From Streptomyces sp. Edi2 (GTDB taxonomy: Bacteria; Actinomycetota; Actinomycetes; Streptomycetales; Streptomycetaceae): a stretch of DNA of 64,000 nt. Made by a program: the position numbers and the translations under genes. Every line of letters begins with the position of its first letter. Position 1 is the first letter of the stretch. Shown here piece after piece: positions 37,772 to 46,486 of the stretch. The notes below the pieces were generated by a model, which made no database searches, was not told the origin of the DNA, and saw only the letters and a list, made by a program, of their open reading frames with translations. Location of the stretch: the NCBI RefSeq assembly GCF_040253635.1, contig NZ_JBEJGX010000003.1, positions 5,667,501 through 5,731,500 on the forward strand, in the 5' to 3' direction.

Positions 37772-38945
37772 GCGGGTCGATCGACCGCTTCAGAACAGGC
37801 GTCAGCGGACGCTCGACGAAGCGGTGCAGCACCCACGCGAGCAGCAGCATCAGCGCGACGGTCAGCAGCAGCGTCGCGTACGACGGCAGCCCGAGGCCGT
37901 GGTGCAGTGCGCGCACCACGACCCAGCCCAGGTGCTCGTGGACGAGGTAGAAGGGGTAGGTCAGTGCGCCCGCGACGGTGAGCCAGCGCCAGTTCGCCCA
38001 GTGGAGCTTGCCCAGGGCGACCGCGGCGACCAGGGCGAACCCCAGGGTGACCACGGCGATGATGCCGGCCGTCGAACGGTAGGAGAACGCGGTGGCCGAC
38101 GGTGCGTGCCACAGCCCGGCGACCGCGTAATGCTGGCCGATCAGCCAGCTGACCAGCACGATCGCCCAGGCGATCGGGTCGCGGGCGCCATAGCGGTGCA
38201 GCAGGTACAGGCCCACTCCGCCGATGAAGAACGGGGCGTACTCGGGCATCAGGACGGTGTCGAGGAAGGGCTGGTGGGCGGCCTGCGCGAACGCACCGGC
38301 CAGCGTCCAGCCCGCACAGAAGAGCACCACCCGGCCGCGGGTGGCACCGGGCAGGATGACGCAGAGCGCGAAGAGGGCGTAGAAGCGCATCTCCGCCCAG
38401 AGGGTCCAGCACACCCCGAGCACCCGGTCCACGCCCAACGGCTGCTGGAGCATGGTCAGGTTGGTCAGCACCTCGCTGGGCGGCAGCGCCTTGTAGGCGA
38501 CCCAGGGAAGCGCGAAGACCGCGGTGACCAGCAGGATCGCGGCCCAGTACGCCGGATAGAGGCGGGAGACGCGGGAGGCTACGAACGCGCGCAGCGTCCG
38601 GCCCCAGCCGCTGAGGCAGATGACGAAGCCGCTGATCACGAAGAAGATCTGCACGCCCAGGCAGCCATAGGCGAACAGGGGCGCGGCGGTGGGGAATTGA
38701 TGGGCGGGCGAACCGCCCCAGGCCTGGGATATCTCTCCGTTGCGGCCCCCGAAGTGGTACGCGGCGACCATCAGCGCGGCGAGCAGCCGCAGCCCGTCCA
38801 GGGCGCGCAGTCGCGACGGTCCTCCGCCGGCCTTGCGGGCCGGGGCGACCCCCGCGCTGCGCACCGGTATTGCAGGCTCCGGGGCGGTGGTGACGGGATC
38901 CGGCGCGACGGGCGGCGCGCCGGTCGTCAGCTGAGGCGCGCTCAT
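37764..38945 (-). CDS. Acyltransferase 3 family membrane protein
   Basis: 393-aa OafA/YrhL-type polytopic O-acyltransferase with about ten hydrophobic helices. The catalytic His region is LAALMVAAYHFGGR; VQIFFVISGFVICLSGWGR and SRVSRLYPAYW are standard family blocks. It likely adds acetyl or another acyl group to a surface glycan. Its start overlaps the polysialyltransferase-like gene's stop by 4 nt (ATGA), so it is the last gene of a three-gene operon with two glycosyltransferases. Confidence 0.9.
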   Translation of the reverse strand: MSAPQLTTGAPPVAPDPVTTAPEPAIPVRSAGVAPARKAGGGPSRLRALDGLRLLAALMVAAYHFGGRNGEISQAWGGSPAHQFPTAAPLFAYGCLGVQIFFVISGFVICLSGWGRTLRAFVASRVSRLYPAYWAAILLVTAVFALPWVAYKALPPSEVLTNLTMLQQPLGVDRVLGVCWTLWAEMRFYALFALCVILPGATRGRVVLFCAGWTLAGAFAQAAHQPFLDTVLMPEYAPFFIGGVGLYLLHRYGARDPIAWAIVLVSWLIGQHYAVAGLWHAPSATAFSYRSTAGIIAVVTLGFALVAAVALGKLHWANWRWLTVAGALTYPFYLVHEHLGWVVVRALHHGLGLPSYATLLLTVALMLLLAWVLHRFVERPLTPVLKRSIDPRR

Positions 38946-40297
38946 CCGAATGCGGCCCGCTTCTTCAGCCGCCGCTGCACCGCACGCGCCCGGCGCGCGA
39001 CCTTACGGACGGTGGCGTTGCGCGGCAGGAACGACAGCTGGGAGGGGATCGCGCCGGGCAGCGCCAGCGCGGTCAGCCGGCGGCGCTTGAAGTAGCGCCA
39101 GGTGACCGGGTCGAGGTGCGCCGCGAGGTAGCGCTCGGCGGCCGGCCGCAGCTCCGGATAGATCTGGTGCTGCATCGCATAGCCGACCGCGGCGACCAGA
39201 CCCTCGATGCTCTCGGCGGAGGCGAAGGCGCGCGGGCGCTCGCTGCGGTCGCCCAGGTCGGGCACCAGCGCGTCCACGATCGTGACCGGGACGCGGTTGC
39301 TGTTCTGGTACGGGGTGAGCCGTTCCAGCAGCAGGCCGGTGCCGGTCCGCGCGGTCGGCAGACCGTAGAACGTGGCCGCCGTCAGCAGCGCGGTGGAGAA
39401 GCAGCCGACGACCAGCGCGGGCCGCATCCGCTGGTAGAGCACTTCGGCCAGCACCGGGGTGTCCAGCACGGTCAGCGCGACCTCCAGCTTCGCGGCCTCC
39501 CGCTCCAGCAGCCGCGACCAGCGGGCCGGCGCGGACGGGTGCGGTTTGAAGACGATCTCGCGGTGGCCGCGCTCGGCGGCGCCGCGCACCATCCGCACAT
39601 GCAGCTCCTCTTCCTCCTCGGGAGTGAGGATGCCCAGCGCGGAGAGGTACTGGCCGAGCAGCAGCGCGGCGCCCTCCGGGGCCGCCACCTCGCCACTGGC
39701 ATCACAGAGTTCGGCCAGCACCTTGGTGAAGGCGTCGGCCGGAACGGTCTGCGGCGCGACGTCGAACTCGGTGAGCAGCAGCGGCGTGAGGCCCGGTACC
39801 AGGTCCAGGTGCAGCAGCCGGTTGATCCGGGTGCCGATCAGCGGGTCGAGCTTGTTGCGGGTGGGCCCGTAGCTCATCAGGCCGTCGGCGTAGACATCGA
39901 TCGGCGCGTCCGGGAACAGCTGGGCGACCGCCAGCGCAGGGTTGACCTGGATGGACTCCACGACCAGCTCGATGCGGTCGTCGCCCAGGCCCCACAGCAG
40001 CCGCAGATGCCGCTCCCACAGCGGGACGTCGTCCGCGCGGGGCGACCAGCCGCCGGGGTGGAACGGGCTGATCGTCTCGTTCCACGACAGCACCCGGTCG
40101 AAGCGGCCGCGCAGCCGCTCGAAGCCGGGCATGGTGTCCAGCGACGCGGTGGTCTCCGGGGTCGTGGCGTTGTTGCTGAGCAGCAGCAGGCGGCGGTCGG
40201 CCGGGGCGAAGCAGTCGGCGTCCATCGCGGCGGCGAGCGTCGCCGCACCGTAGAGCGTGGAGGCCAGGAAGATCTGGGTACGCGGGCGGGTGGACAT
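38942..40297 (-). CDS. Polysialyltransferase-family (POLYST) glycosyltransferase
   Basis: 451-aa protein with the N-terminal IFLASTLYGAATLAAAM and the nucleotide-sugar-binding block REIVFKPHPSAPARW of the alpha-2,8-polysialyltransferase family, plus VVGCFSTALLTAATFYG, the conserved GT-B-like end motif. The basic C-terminus probably binds membrane. In streptomycetes these genes sit with NeuA/NeuB-type genes and are thought to build nonulosonate-containing wall polymers. It overlaps GT2 by 1 nt and the acyltransferase by 4 nt. Confidence 0.82.
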   Translation of the reverse strand: MSTRPRTQIFLASTLYGAATLAAAMDADCFAPADRRLLLLSNNATTPETTASLDTMPGFERLRGRFDRVLSWNETISPFHPGGWSPRADDVPLWERHLRLLWGLGDDRIELVVESIQVNPALAVAQLFPDAPIDVYADGLMSYGPTRNKLDPLIGTRINRLLHLDLVPGLTPLLLTEFDVAPQTVPADAFTKVLAELCDASGEVAAPEGAALLLGQYLSALGILTPEEEEELHVRMVRGAAERGHREIVFKPHPSAPARWSRLLEREAAKLEVALTVLDTPVLAEVLYQRMRPALVVGCFSTALLTAATFYGLPTARTGTGLLLERLTPYQNSNRVPVTIVDALVPDLGDRSERPRAFASAESIEGLVAAVGYAMQHQIYPELRPAAERYLAAHLDPVTWRYFKRRRLTALALPGAIPSQLSFLPRNATVRKVARRARAVQRRLKKRAAFG

Positions 40298-41274
40298 CAG
40301 GCGGCGACCTCCGCCGGGACAGGGCGACGGCGCAGCCGCCGCAGCCGGGACGCGCGCTGCACATCCATCGAATCCAGGGCTTCCTTCAGTACGTCCTGCG
40401 GCATGCGTTTCATGGCCGCGGCGCTCATCGCGCGCAATTTACGGGCGACCTGCGGTTCGAAACGTTCGATCGAACCGAGGTGGTGGGAAATGATCGCGCA
40501 ATAGGTGCGCACCGCCTTCGGCAGCAGAAGATCGGCATCGCGGTCCTGCGCCGTTTCCTCGATCACCTGATCGAAGGCGCGAATGAAGTCCAATTGCCGC
40601 ACATCTCCGATCTGGGTGAGTGAGGACGCCACTCCGCGCCGGTAGAAAACACCGAGCTGCCCGACCACGGCCATGGACTTCGCCTCGCGGTGCAGCCGCC
40701 AGATCCACGGGCGGTCCTCCGCGGTGCGCAGCCCGTCCCGGAAATGCAGTACCCCCTCGTCCAGCAGCCGGCGGTGGTACATCCCGGCCCAGGCGAAGGC
40801 GTAGTCGACGGAGGTGGAGCGGTCGGCGGGCAGGATCACCTCGCGCGGGTCCAGCACCACTCCGCGCCGGCCGTGCGGGACACGGTGGACGCTGCGGGCG
40901 CGGGCGGTGCACTGGACGTGGTCCGTGCGGACGAAATCACACCCCAACTCCTCCATTGCCGCGAGGAGTTGGGGGTAGTAGCCGGGGGCGAGCCAGTCGT
41001 CACCGTCCAGGAAGGTGACGTACTCGCCGCGGGCCTCGTCCAGGCCGGTGTTCCGGGCGGTGGCCAGGCCGCCGTTCTGTGCGTGCCGCAGCACTCTGGC
41101 ACCCGGCAGCTCGCGCTCGGCGCGCGCAAGAATCTCCGGGGTCTCGTCGCGGGAACAGTCGTCGACGAGCAGGAATTCAAAATCTTCGCGGGCGTTGGCC
41201 GCCAGGCTTTTCAGGGTGTCGGGCGCGTATGTCTGCACGTTGTAGAACGGCACGATGACGGAGAGCTTAACCAC
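40297..41274 (-). CDS. Glycosyltransferase family 2
   Basis: 325-aa inverting GT-A glycosyltransferase. Nucleotide-sugar motifs: LSVIVPFYNVQTY, LLVDDCSRDET, ATARNTGLDEARGEYVTFLD with the DxD as DGDD. A C-terminal about 80 residues resemble teichoic/capsular glycosyltransferases. First gene of the minus-strand operon; its start faces the DUF6716 gene across a 187-bp AT-richer regulatory gap. Donor and acceptor unknown, likely wall polymer assembly. Confidence 0.9.
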   Translation of the reverse strand: MVKLSVIVPFYNVQTYAPDTLKSLAANAREDFEFLLVDDCSRDETPEILARAERELPGARVLRHAQNGGLATARNTGLDEARGEYVTFLDGDDWLAPGYYPQLLAAMEELGCDFVRTDHVQCTARARSVHRVPHGRRGVVLDPREVILPADRSTSVDYAFAWAGMYHRRLLDEGVLHFRDGLRTAEDRPWIWRLHREAKSMAVVGQLGVFYRRGVASSLTQIGDVRQLDFIRAFDQVIEETAQDRDADLLLPKAVRTYCAIISHHLGSIERFEPQVARKLRAMSAAAMKRMPQDVLKEALDSMDVQRASRLRRLRRRPVPAEVAA

Positions 41275-41461
41275 CCGGGTGACGTTAGGTGCGCGGGCGG
41301 CATTCGTCTTTACCGGGTGCAGGCCTCAAGGTGAACGAAGAATGGCGGGATGGTTAACCAGGTCGACAATCGGGCTGGTTAGCCATTCGTCGACCCGCTG
41401 TTAACCCTTTGTTGCGACCCAGTTGGCCCGCCAAACGGAATGGCTTCCTAGCGTCTGGGAC
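41275..41461. promoter_or_regulatory. Divergent promoter region of the glycopolymer locus
   Basis: 187 bp, clearly lower in GC than the flanking genes. It contains GTTAAC sites (one near 41353, one near 41399), an imperfect inverted repeat TTAACCAG/CTGGTTAG (about 41354-41382), and two GTCGAC sites. It must carry promoters for both operons; no regulator gene is adjacent. Confidence 0.5.
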
Positions 41462-42796
41462 GTGCCATCACGTACCCACTCTTCGCCGCGGGTCGCCGTA
41501 CTCGCCGACTCGGATACCCGATGGAAATGGGGCGCTTTGACAGCGTACCGAATCCAATCGGACATCCGGCTCGACGGCTACCTTCTCCGCGGCCGCGCCA
41601 CTCCCACGGTCCGACAGCTCGACGAGGTCGGTGCCCGTGCGGACGCGCTGCGCGAAATCAGGGGCGTCGACTTCGTCCGGTCCGTCGACCGTACGCGCTA
41701 CGACGTCGTCGTGCTGGCCTGTGTCGGCGGTGCGGTGCAGGCGATGCTGCACGGCCTCGGCCGCGCCTGGCGGGGAGCCGAGACCCGCCCCGTCGTCGTC
41801 ACCGGCTATGTCGGTGTGGTCTACGAGAAGCTTGCCGACGGGCTGCTGCTGCGGCACGGCGCGGATGTCGTCCTCGCCAACTCCCGGCACGACGCGGACC
41901 GGTTCCGCGAGGTCTACCGCGGGGTCGGCGCCGACGACGGCAGCGTCGTCGAATGCGCCCTGCCCTTCCTCGGCGGCGACCGCTACCGCCGCGACGGCGT
42001 AACCGGCGGGCAGCGCCCCTATACCGTCGTGTTCGCCGCCCAGCCCTCCGTCCCGGAGAGCCGCGCGGACCGGACCTACCTGCTGCGCCGGGCCGCGGAG
42101 CACGCCCGCAAGCACCCGGACCGCGAGGTGCTGATCAAGCTCCGCAGCAAGCCGGGCGAGCACACCACCCACATCGAGGAACTGCCCTACCAGAAGCTCG
42201 CCGCCAAGGCGCCCGGCAAACTGCCCGCCAACTGCCGCCTGGTGTACGGCAACATGGGCGAGGTCCTGGACCGCACCGACCTGATGGTGACGGTCAGCTC
42301 GACCGCCGCCCTGGAGTCGCTGCACCGCGGCATCCCCACCGCCGTCCTCACCGACCTCGGCATCCGCGAGGTCCTGGGCAACCACCACTTCCTCGGCTCC
42401 GGCTGCCTCGCCTCCTGGGACGAGCTGGACGCCGGACACCGCCCGGAGCCCGACGCGGACTGGCTCGCCCGGCAGGGCGTCGCCGCCCACGGTGACTACG
42501 AGCAGGCCTTCGACGCCGCCCGCGCCCGGGTCACCGCGCTGCGCACCGCCGACCGGCTGCCGCCGATCGCCCCGTACTACACACCCCGCACCGCCCCCGG
42601 CTACCTCCCCGGCATCCTCGCCCGGCACGGCCTGGACGCGCACGGCGAGCCGATCGCCGGCTACGCGGACGCCCCCGAGGAGACCGGCGGACTGCGCCGG
42701 GTCGCCCGCGAGACGGTCCGCGAGGCCGCCCGCGGCGCCTACCGCCACGGCGTCCAGCGCGTCGCCCCCGCCATCCGCCGCTGGGGGCAGCTGTGA
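41462..42796 (+). CDS. DUF6716 putative glycosyltransferase
   Basis: 444 aa from GTG 41462. GT-B-like architecture with conserved stretches RVAVLADSDTRWKWG at the N-terminus, VVVTGYVGVVYEKLADGLLL, VLIKLRSKPGEHTTH and DLMVTVSSTAALESLHRGIP (nucleotide-sugar side). The family is known only as a putative glycosyltransferase that travels with nonulosonate genes. Its stop overlaps a possible upstream start of the cytidylyltransferase gene (GTGA at 42793), so the two are tightly linked. Confidence 0.8.
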   Translation: MPSRTHSSPRVAVLADSDTRWKWGALTAYRIQSDIRLDGYLLRGRATPTVRQLDEVGARADALREIRGVDFVRSVDRTRYDVVVLACVGGAVQAMLHGLGRAWRGAETRPVVVTGYVGVVYEKLADGLLLRHGADVVLANSRHDADRFREVYRGVGADDGSVVECALPFLGGDRYRRDGVTGGQRPYTVVFAAQPSVPESRADRTYLLRRAAEHARKHPDREVLIKLRSKPGEHTTHIEELPYQKLAAKAPGKLPANCRLVYGNMGEVLDRTDLMVTVSSTAALESLHRGIPTAVLTDLGIREVLGNHHFLGSGCLASWDELDAGHRPEPDADWLARQGVAAHGDYEQAFDAARARVTALRTADRLPPIAPYYTPRTAPGYLPGILARHGLDAHGEPIAGYADAPEETGGLRRVARETVREAARGAYRHGVQRVAPAIRRWGQL

Positions 42797-42852
42797 CCCT
42801 CCCGCCGCCCGCCCGCCCCCGGAGCCCGCACGGCCCCCGGAAGGAGCCCGAA

Positions 42853-44076
42853 ATGCCGCCGAACCCGCAGAGCAGCCCGCCGACCGTGGTGGCCGTCATC
42901 CCCGCCCGCGGCGGTTCCAAGGGCGTGCCCGCCAAGAACCTCGCCGCCGTCGGGGGCGTGCCCCTGGTCGCCCGCGCGGTCCGCGAGTGCCGCGCCGCCC
43001 GCCTGGTCACCGATGTCGTGGTCTCCACCGACGACGCCGGGATAGCGGCCGCGGCCCGCGGCGCCGGAGCGGTCGTCGTGCAGCGCCCCGGCGACATCGC
43101 GGGCGACACCGCCACCAGCGAGGCCGCCGTCCTGCACGCCATGGACGCCTACGAGGCCGAGCACGGCGCCCGGGTCGACACGGTGCTGCTGGTCCAGTGC
43201 ACCAGCCCCTTCATCGTCCGCGAGGACATCGACTCGGTGGCCGCCGCGGTCGTCGAGGGCGGCGCCGACAGCGCGCTGACCGTGGCACCGTTCCACGGCT
43301 TCGTCTGGCGCGACGCCGAACCCGCGGTGGACGGCGCGACGGCCACCGACGGCGGCCACGGCGTCAACCACGACAAGTCCTTCCGGCCGCGCCGCCAGGA
43401 CCGCCCCCAGGACCTGCTGGAGACCGGCGCCGCCTACGCCATGGAAGCGGCCGGCTTCCGCGCCGGCGGCCACCGCTTCTTCGGCCGCACCGAGCTCGTG
43501 CGCACCGACCCCGCCCGGGTGCTGGAGATCGACGACCCGCACGACCTGGCCCGCGCCCGCGCGCTGGCCCCGCTGCTGGACGCCCCCCGCCCCGGCGCCC
43601 TGCCGACCAGGGACGACATCGACGCCGTCGTCCTCGACTTCGACGGCACCCAGACCGACGACCGGGTGCTGATCGACGCCGACGGACGGGAGATTGTCGC
43701 GGTCCACCGCGGCGACGGCCTCGGCGTCGCCGCCCTGCGCAGGGCCGAGCTGAAACTGCTGATCCTGTCCACCGAGACCAACCCGGTCGTCGCCGCACGG
43801 GCCCGCAAGCTGCAGGTGCCCGTCCTGCACGGCATCGACCGCAAGGACCTCGCCCTCAAGCAGTGGTGCGAGGAAGCGGGCATCGCGCCCGAGCGCGTGC
43901 TCTACGTCGGCAACGACGTCAACGACCTGCCGTGCTTCGACCTCGTCGGCTGGCCCGTGGCGGTCGCCGGGGCGCACGACGTGGTGCGCGGCGCGGCTCG
44001 CGCGGTCACCGCGACGCCCGGAGGCAGCGGCGCGATCCGCGAGATCGCCGCCTGGCTGCTGGGCCCGTCCCTGTAA
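42853..44076 (+). CDS. Nonulosonate cytidylyltransferase fused to HAD phosphatase
   Basis: 407-aa fusion. Residues about 10-240 form a NeuA/KdsB-type CMP-acylneuraminate/Kdn cytidylyltransferase (IPARGGSKGVPAKNL, LVQCTSPF). Residues about 255-400 form a KdsC-like HAD phosphatase with all motifs (LDFDGTQTDD at 261-270, LSTETN, GNDVNDLPCFD). This lets one protein dephosphorylate a nonulosonate 9-phosphate and activate the free sugar with CMP. ATG 42853 has an AAGGAG RBS at 7 nt and is chosen over GTG 42793, which would overlap the previous stop. NeuB-type synthase follows. Confidence 0.88.
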   Translation: MPPNPQSSPPTVVAVIPARGGSKGVPAKNLAAVGGVPLVARAVRECRAARLVTDVVVSTDDAGIAAAARGAGAVVVQRPGDIAGDTATSEAAVLHAMDAYEAEHGARVDTVLLVQCTSPFIVREDIDSVAAAVVEGGADSALTVAPFHGFVWRDAEPAVDGATATDGGHGVNHDKSFRPRRQDRPQDLLETGAAYAMEAAGFRAGGHRFFGRTELVRTDPARVLEIDDPHDLARARALAPLLDAPRPGALPTRDDIDAVVLDFDGTQTDDRVLIDADGREIVAVHRGDGLGVAALRRAELKLLILSTETNPVVAARARKLQVPVLHGIDRKDLALKQWCEEAGIAPERVLYVGNDVNDLPCFDLVGWPVAVAGAHDVVRGAARAVTATPGGSGAIREIAAWLLGPSL

Positions 44077-44165
44077 CCCACCCGAAGACCCCCTGCACAC
44101 CCCTGATCAACCGCTCACCCTGTTCCACCCGCACACCCCCTGATCAACACGAAGGAATCCTCCCC

Positions 44166-45095
44166 ATGAGCAACAACTCCCGCCTCCGCACCCTCGGCTC
44201 CCGCGAGGCCGGCCCCGGCCGCCCCGTCTACGTCACCGGCGAGATCGGCATCAACCACAACGGCGACCTGGAGAACGCCTTCGCGCTGATCGACGCCGCC
44301 GCCGACGCCGGCTGCGACGCCGTCAAGTTCCAGAAGCGGACCCCGGAGATCTGCACCCCGCGCGACCAGTGGGACATCGAGCGCGACACCCCCTGGGGCC
44401 GGATGACCTACATCGACTACCGCCACCGCGTGGAGTTCGACGAGGACGGCTACCGCGCCATCGACGAGTACTGCAAGAAGCGCGGCATCGCCTGGTTCGC
44501 CTCCCCGTGGGACGTCGAGTCCGTCGCCTTCCTGGAGAAGTTCGACGTGCCCTGCTACAAGGTCGCCTCCGCCTCGCTCACCGACGACGACCTGCTGCGC
44601 GCCATGCGCGCCACCGGCCGCACCGTCATCCTCTCGACGGGCATGTCCACCCCCAAGCAGATCCGGCACGCCGTCGAGGTCCTGGGCAGCGAGAACATCC
44701 TGCTCTGCCACGCCACCAGCACCTACCCGGCCAAGGCCGAAGAGCTCAACCTGCGCATGATCAACACCCTGCAGGACGAGTACCCCAACGTCCCGATCGG
44801 CTACAGCGGCCACGAGACCGGTCTGCAGACCACCCTCGCCGCGGTCGCCCTCGGCGCCACCTTCGTCGAGCGCCACATCACCCTCGACCGCGCGATGTGG
44901 GGCTCCGACCAGGCCGCCTCCGTCGAGCCCGGCGGCCTGACCCGCCTGGTCCGTGACATCCGCACCATCGAGGAGTCCCTGGGCGACGGCGTCAAGAAGG
45001 TCTACGAGAGCGAGCTCGGCCCGATGAAGAAGCTGCGCCGCGTCACCGGCGTGGTGGCCGAGGCCGAGGCCGGCGCCGAGCCGGCGGCGGTCTGA
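44166..45095 (+). CDS. NeuB-type nonulosonate synthase lacking the SAF domain
   Basis: 309-aa PEP-dependent synthase of the sialic acid/Kdn family: VTGEIGINHNGDL (metal/substrate His), AVKFQKRTPE, CYKVASASL, ILSTGMSTPKQI, LCHATSTYP, GYSGHETG and ERHITLDRAMWG are all in place. Usual NeuB enzymes are about 345 aa with a C-terminal antifreeze-like SAF domain; this one ends soon after the barrel, with an Ala/Glu tail. With the HAD-fused cytidylyltransferase next door, a Kdn-9-phosphate-type product is the likely role (inference). ATG 44166, GAAGGA RBS. Confidence 0.88.
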   Translation: MSNNSRLRTLGSREAGPGRPVYVTGEIGINHNGDLENAFALIDAAADAGCDAVKFQKRTPEICTPRDQWDIERDTPWGRMTYIDYRHRVEFDEDGYRAIDEYCKKRGIAWFASPWDVESVAFLEKFDVPCYKVASASLTDDDLLRAMRATGRTVILSTGMSTPKQIRHAVEVLGSENILLCHATSTYPAKAEELNLRMINTLQDEYPNVPIGYSGHETGLQTTLAAVALGATFVERHITLDRAMWGSDQAASVEPGGLTRLVRDIRTIEESLGDGVKKVYESELGPMKKLRRVTGVVAEAEAGAEPAAV

Positions 45096-45122
45096 CGGAC
45101 ACCGGGCGAACCGACGGGAGCG

Positions 45123-46337
45123 ATGGTGAGCTCACCTGAAGGGACCCGCGCCGGGTCCGTCACACCTGGCGCCGAGGTCCCGCCCCAGGAGACGACGGGT
45201 TCTCCCGCCCGTCGTCTCCTGGGGGTGCCCCGGCAGCGCCCCCGGCCCGCACGCACCGGCGCCGGACCGGAAGCCGCCGCCCGGGACGCCGGCACCCTCG
45301 CCTTCGTCGAGAGCCCGGTGCAGCTGCTGAACACCCTGGAATGGGCGTACACGGCACAGGCCACCGCGCTCACCGTCGTCGTGCTCTCCCCGCAGGACCC
45401 GATGACCCGCGGACAGCTGCGCCGGATGGCCGAACTCGCCCGCGACGAAGGCCATACGGTGCGCTGGGAAGAGGCCCGCGGCGGCCCCACCGCGCCGATG
45501 CGCACCATCGGCGGGCTCACCCCGCTGCTGCGCCGCGCCCGCCGGATCGTCATCGGCGACCCGTTCTCCCGCTACGTCCAGCTGCTGCTCACCCTCACCA
45601 GGGCGCGCGATCTGGTCGTCGTCGACGACGGCACCGCCACCATGGAGTTCATCTCCCAACTCGCCCGCGGTGAACGGCTGGTGCGCTGGCACCGCAACGG
45701 CAGCGGGCGCGGGGCGAGGGACCTGGCCTTCGCGCCGTTCTCGGCCACCGCCCGGCGCCGGCTCACCCCGGCGCCCGAGGGCGGCCGGCGCACCGTCGGC
45801 CTGTTCAGCTCGATGCCCGTCGAGGCACTGCCGGGCGTCGAGGTCACCAGCAACGAGTTCGCCTGGACCCGCGGCCGCTTCGGCCCGCCCCGGCTCACCC
45901 GCGCCGCCGACATCGTGGGCACCTCGCTGGTGGAGACCGGGGTCGTGGACGCCGACCGCTACCTGGCCGCCGTCGCCGCCCTGGCCCGTACGCACGGCGC
46001 CACCCGCTACTTCGCCCACCGCAAGGAGAGCGCGGACAAGCTGCGCCGGCTGGTGGCGGAAACCGGGCTGGAGATCGTCCGCCCCGACCTGCCACTGGAA
46101 CTGATCGCCCGGCGCGGCCCCATCGGACGGCTGATCGTCAGCTTCCCCTCCACCGTCGTGCACACCCTGCCGCTCGCCCTGCTGGGCACCGAGGTCAAGG
46201 TCGCGGTCTGCGACATCGACCCGGAGTGGCTGACGGCCCACGCCTCACCGCGCGCCCAGGGCTTTCTCGACGGGGTCACCGGCACCGCCCGCGACGTGCA
46301 GCGACTGCCGTACACGCAGCGGGTGGCCACCGGCTGA
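45123..46337 (+). CDS. GT52/polysialyltransferase-like glycosyltransferase
   Basis: 404 aa from ATG 45123 (GGGAG RBS). The fold begins near residue 57 with LAFVESPVQLLNTLEWAY, close in style to family 52 (lipooligosaccharide sialyltransferase-like) enzymes, and continues with LVVVDDGTATMEF, a DDG block, and SFPSTVVHTLPLALLGT. The first about 55 residues are Pro/Arg/Gly-rich and their DNA holds a perfect 17-bp hairpin (45183-45224); GTG 45225 in the same frame directly after it is a plausible true start. Probably transfers the nonulosonate made by the preceding genes. Family call moderate. Confidence 0.65.
   Translation: MVSSPEGTRAGSVTPGAEVPPQETTGSPARRLLGVPRQRPRPARTGAGPEAAARDAGTLAFVESPVQLLNTLEWAYTAQATALTVVVLSPQDPMTRGQLRRMAELARDEGHTVRWEEARGGPTAPMRTIGGLTPLLRRARRIVIGDPFSRYVQLLLTLTRARDLVVVDDGTATMEFISQLARGERLVRWHRNGSGRGARDLAFAPFSATARRRLTPAPEGGRRTVGLFSSMPVEALPGVEVTSNEFAWTRGRFGPPRLTRAADIVGTSLVETGVVDADRYLAAVAALARTHGATRYFAHRKESADKLRRLVAETGLEIVRPDLPLELIARRGPIGRLIVSFPSTVVHTLPLALLGTEVKVAVCDIDPEWLTAHASPRAQGFLDGVTGTARDVQRLPYTQRVATG
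45183..45224 (+). terminator. Perfect 17-bp hairpin inside the 5' end of the GT52-like ORF
   Basis: CCCCAGGAGACGACGGG (45183-45199) / CCCGTCGTCTCCTGGGG (45208-45224), 8-nt loop. It has the form of an intrinsic terminator of the NeuB operon, 88 bp after that gene's stop, yet lies within the annotated next gene. Either the gene starts at GTG 45225 or this is an attenuator-like element. Confidence 0.6.
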
Positions 46338-46486
46338 GGGCCGGCGCCGCCGCGCAGAAAGCCCTACTGCATACCCTTCGCATAAACCGTCCATGCGCCG
46401 AGCGGCCTAGATTTTCTTCCCCTAACGGGCTGAACTTTTGTTGATCGAGGGACAGTTGCCCCATCCAGGGCCGTAACCTTCCACAG

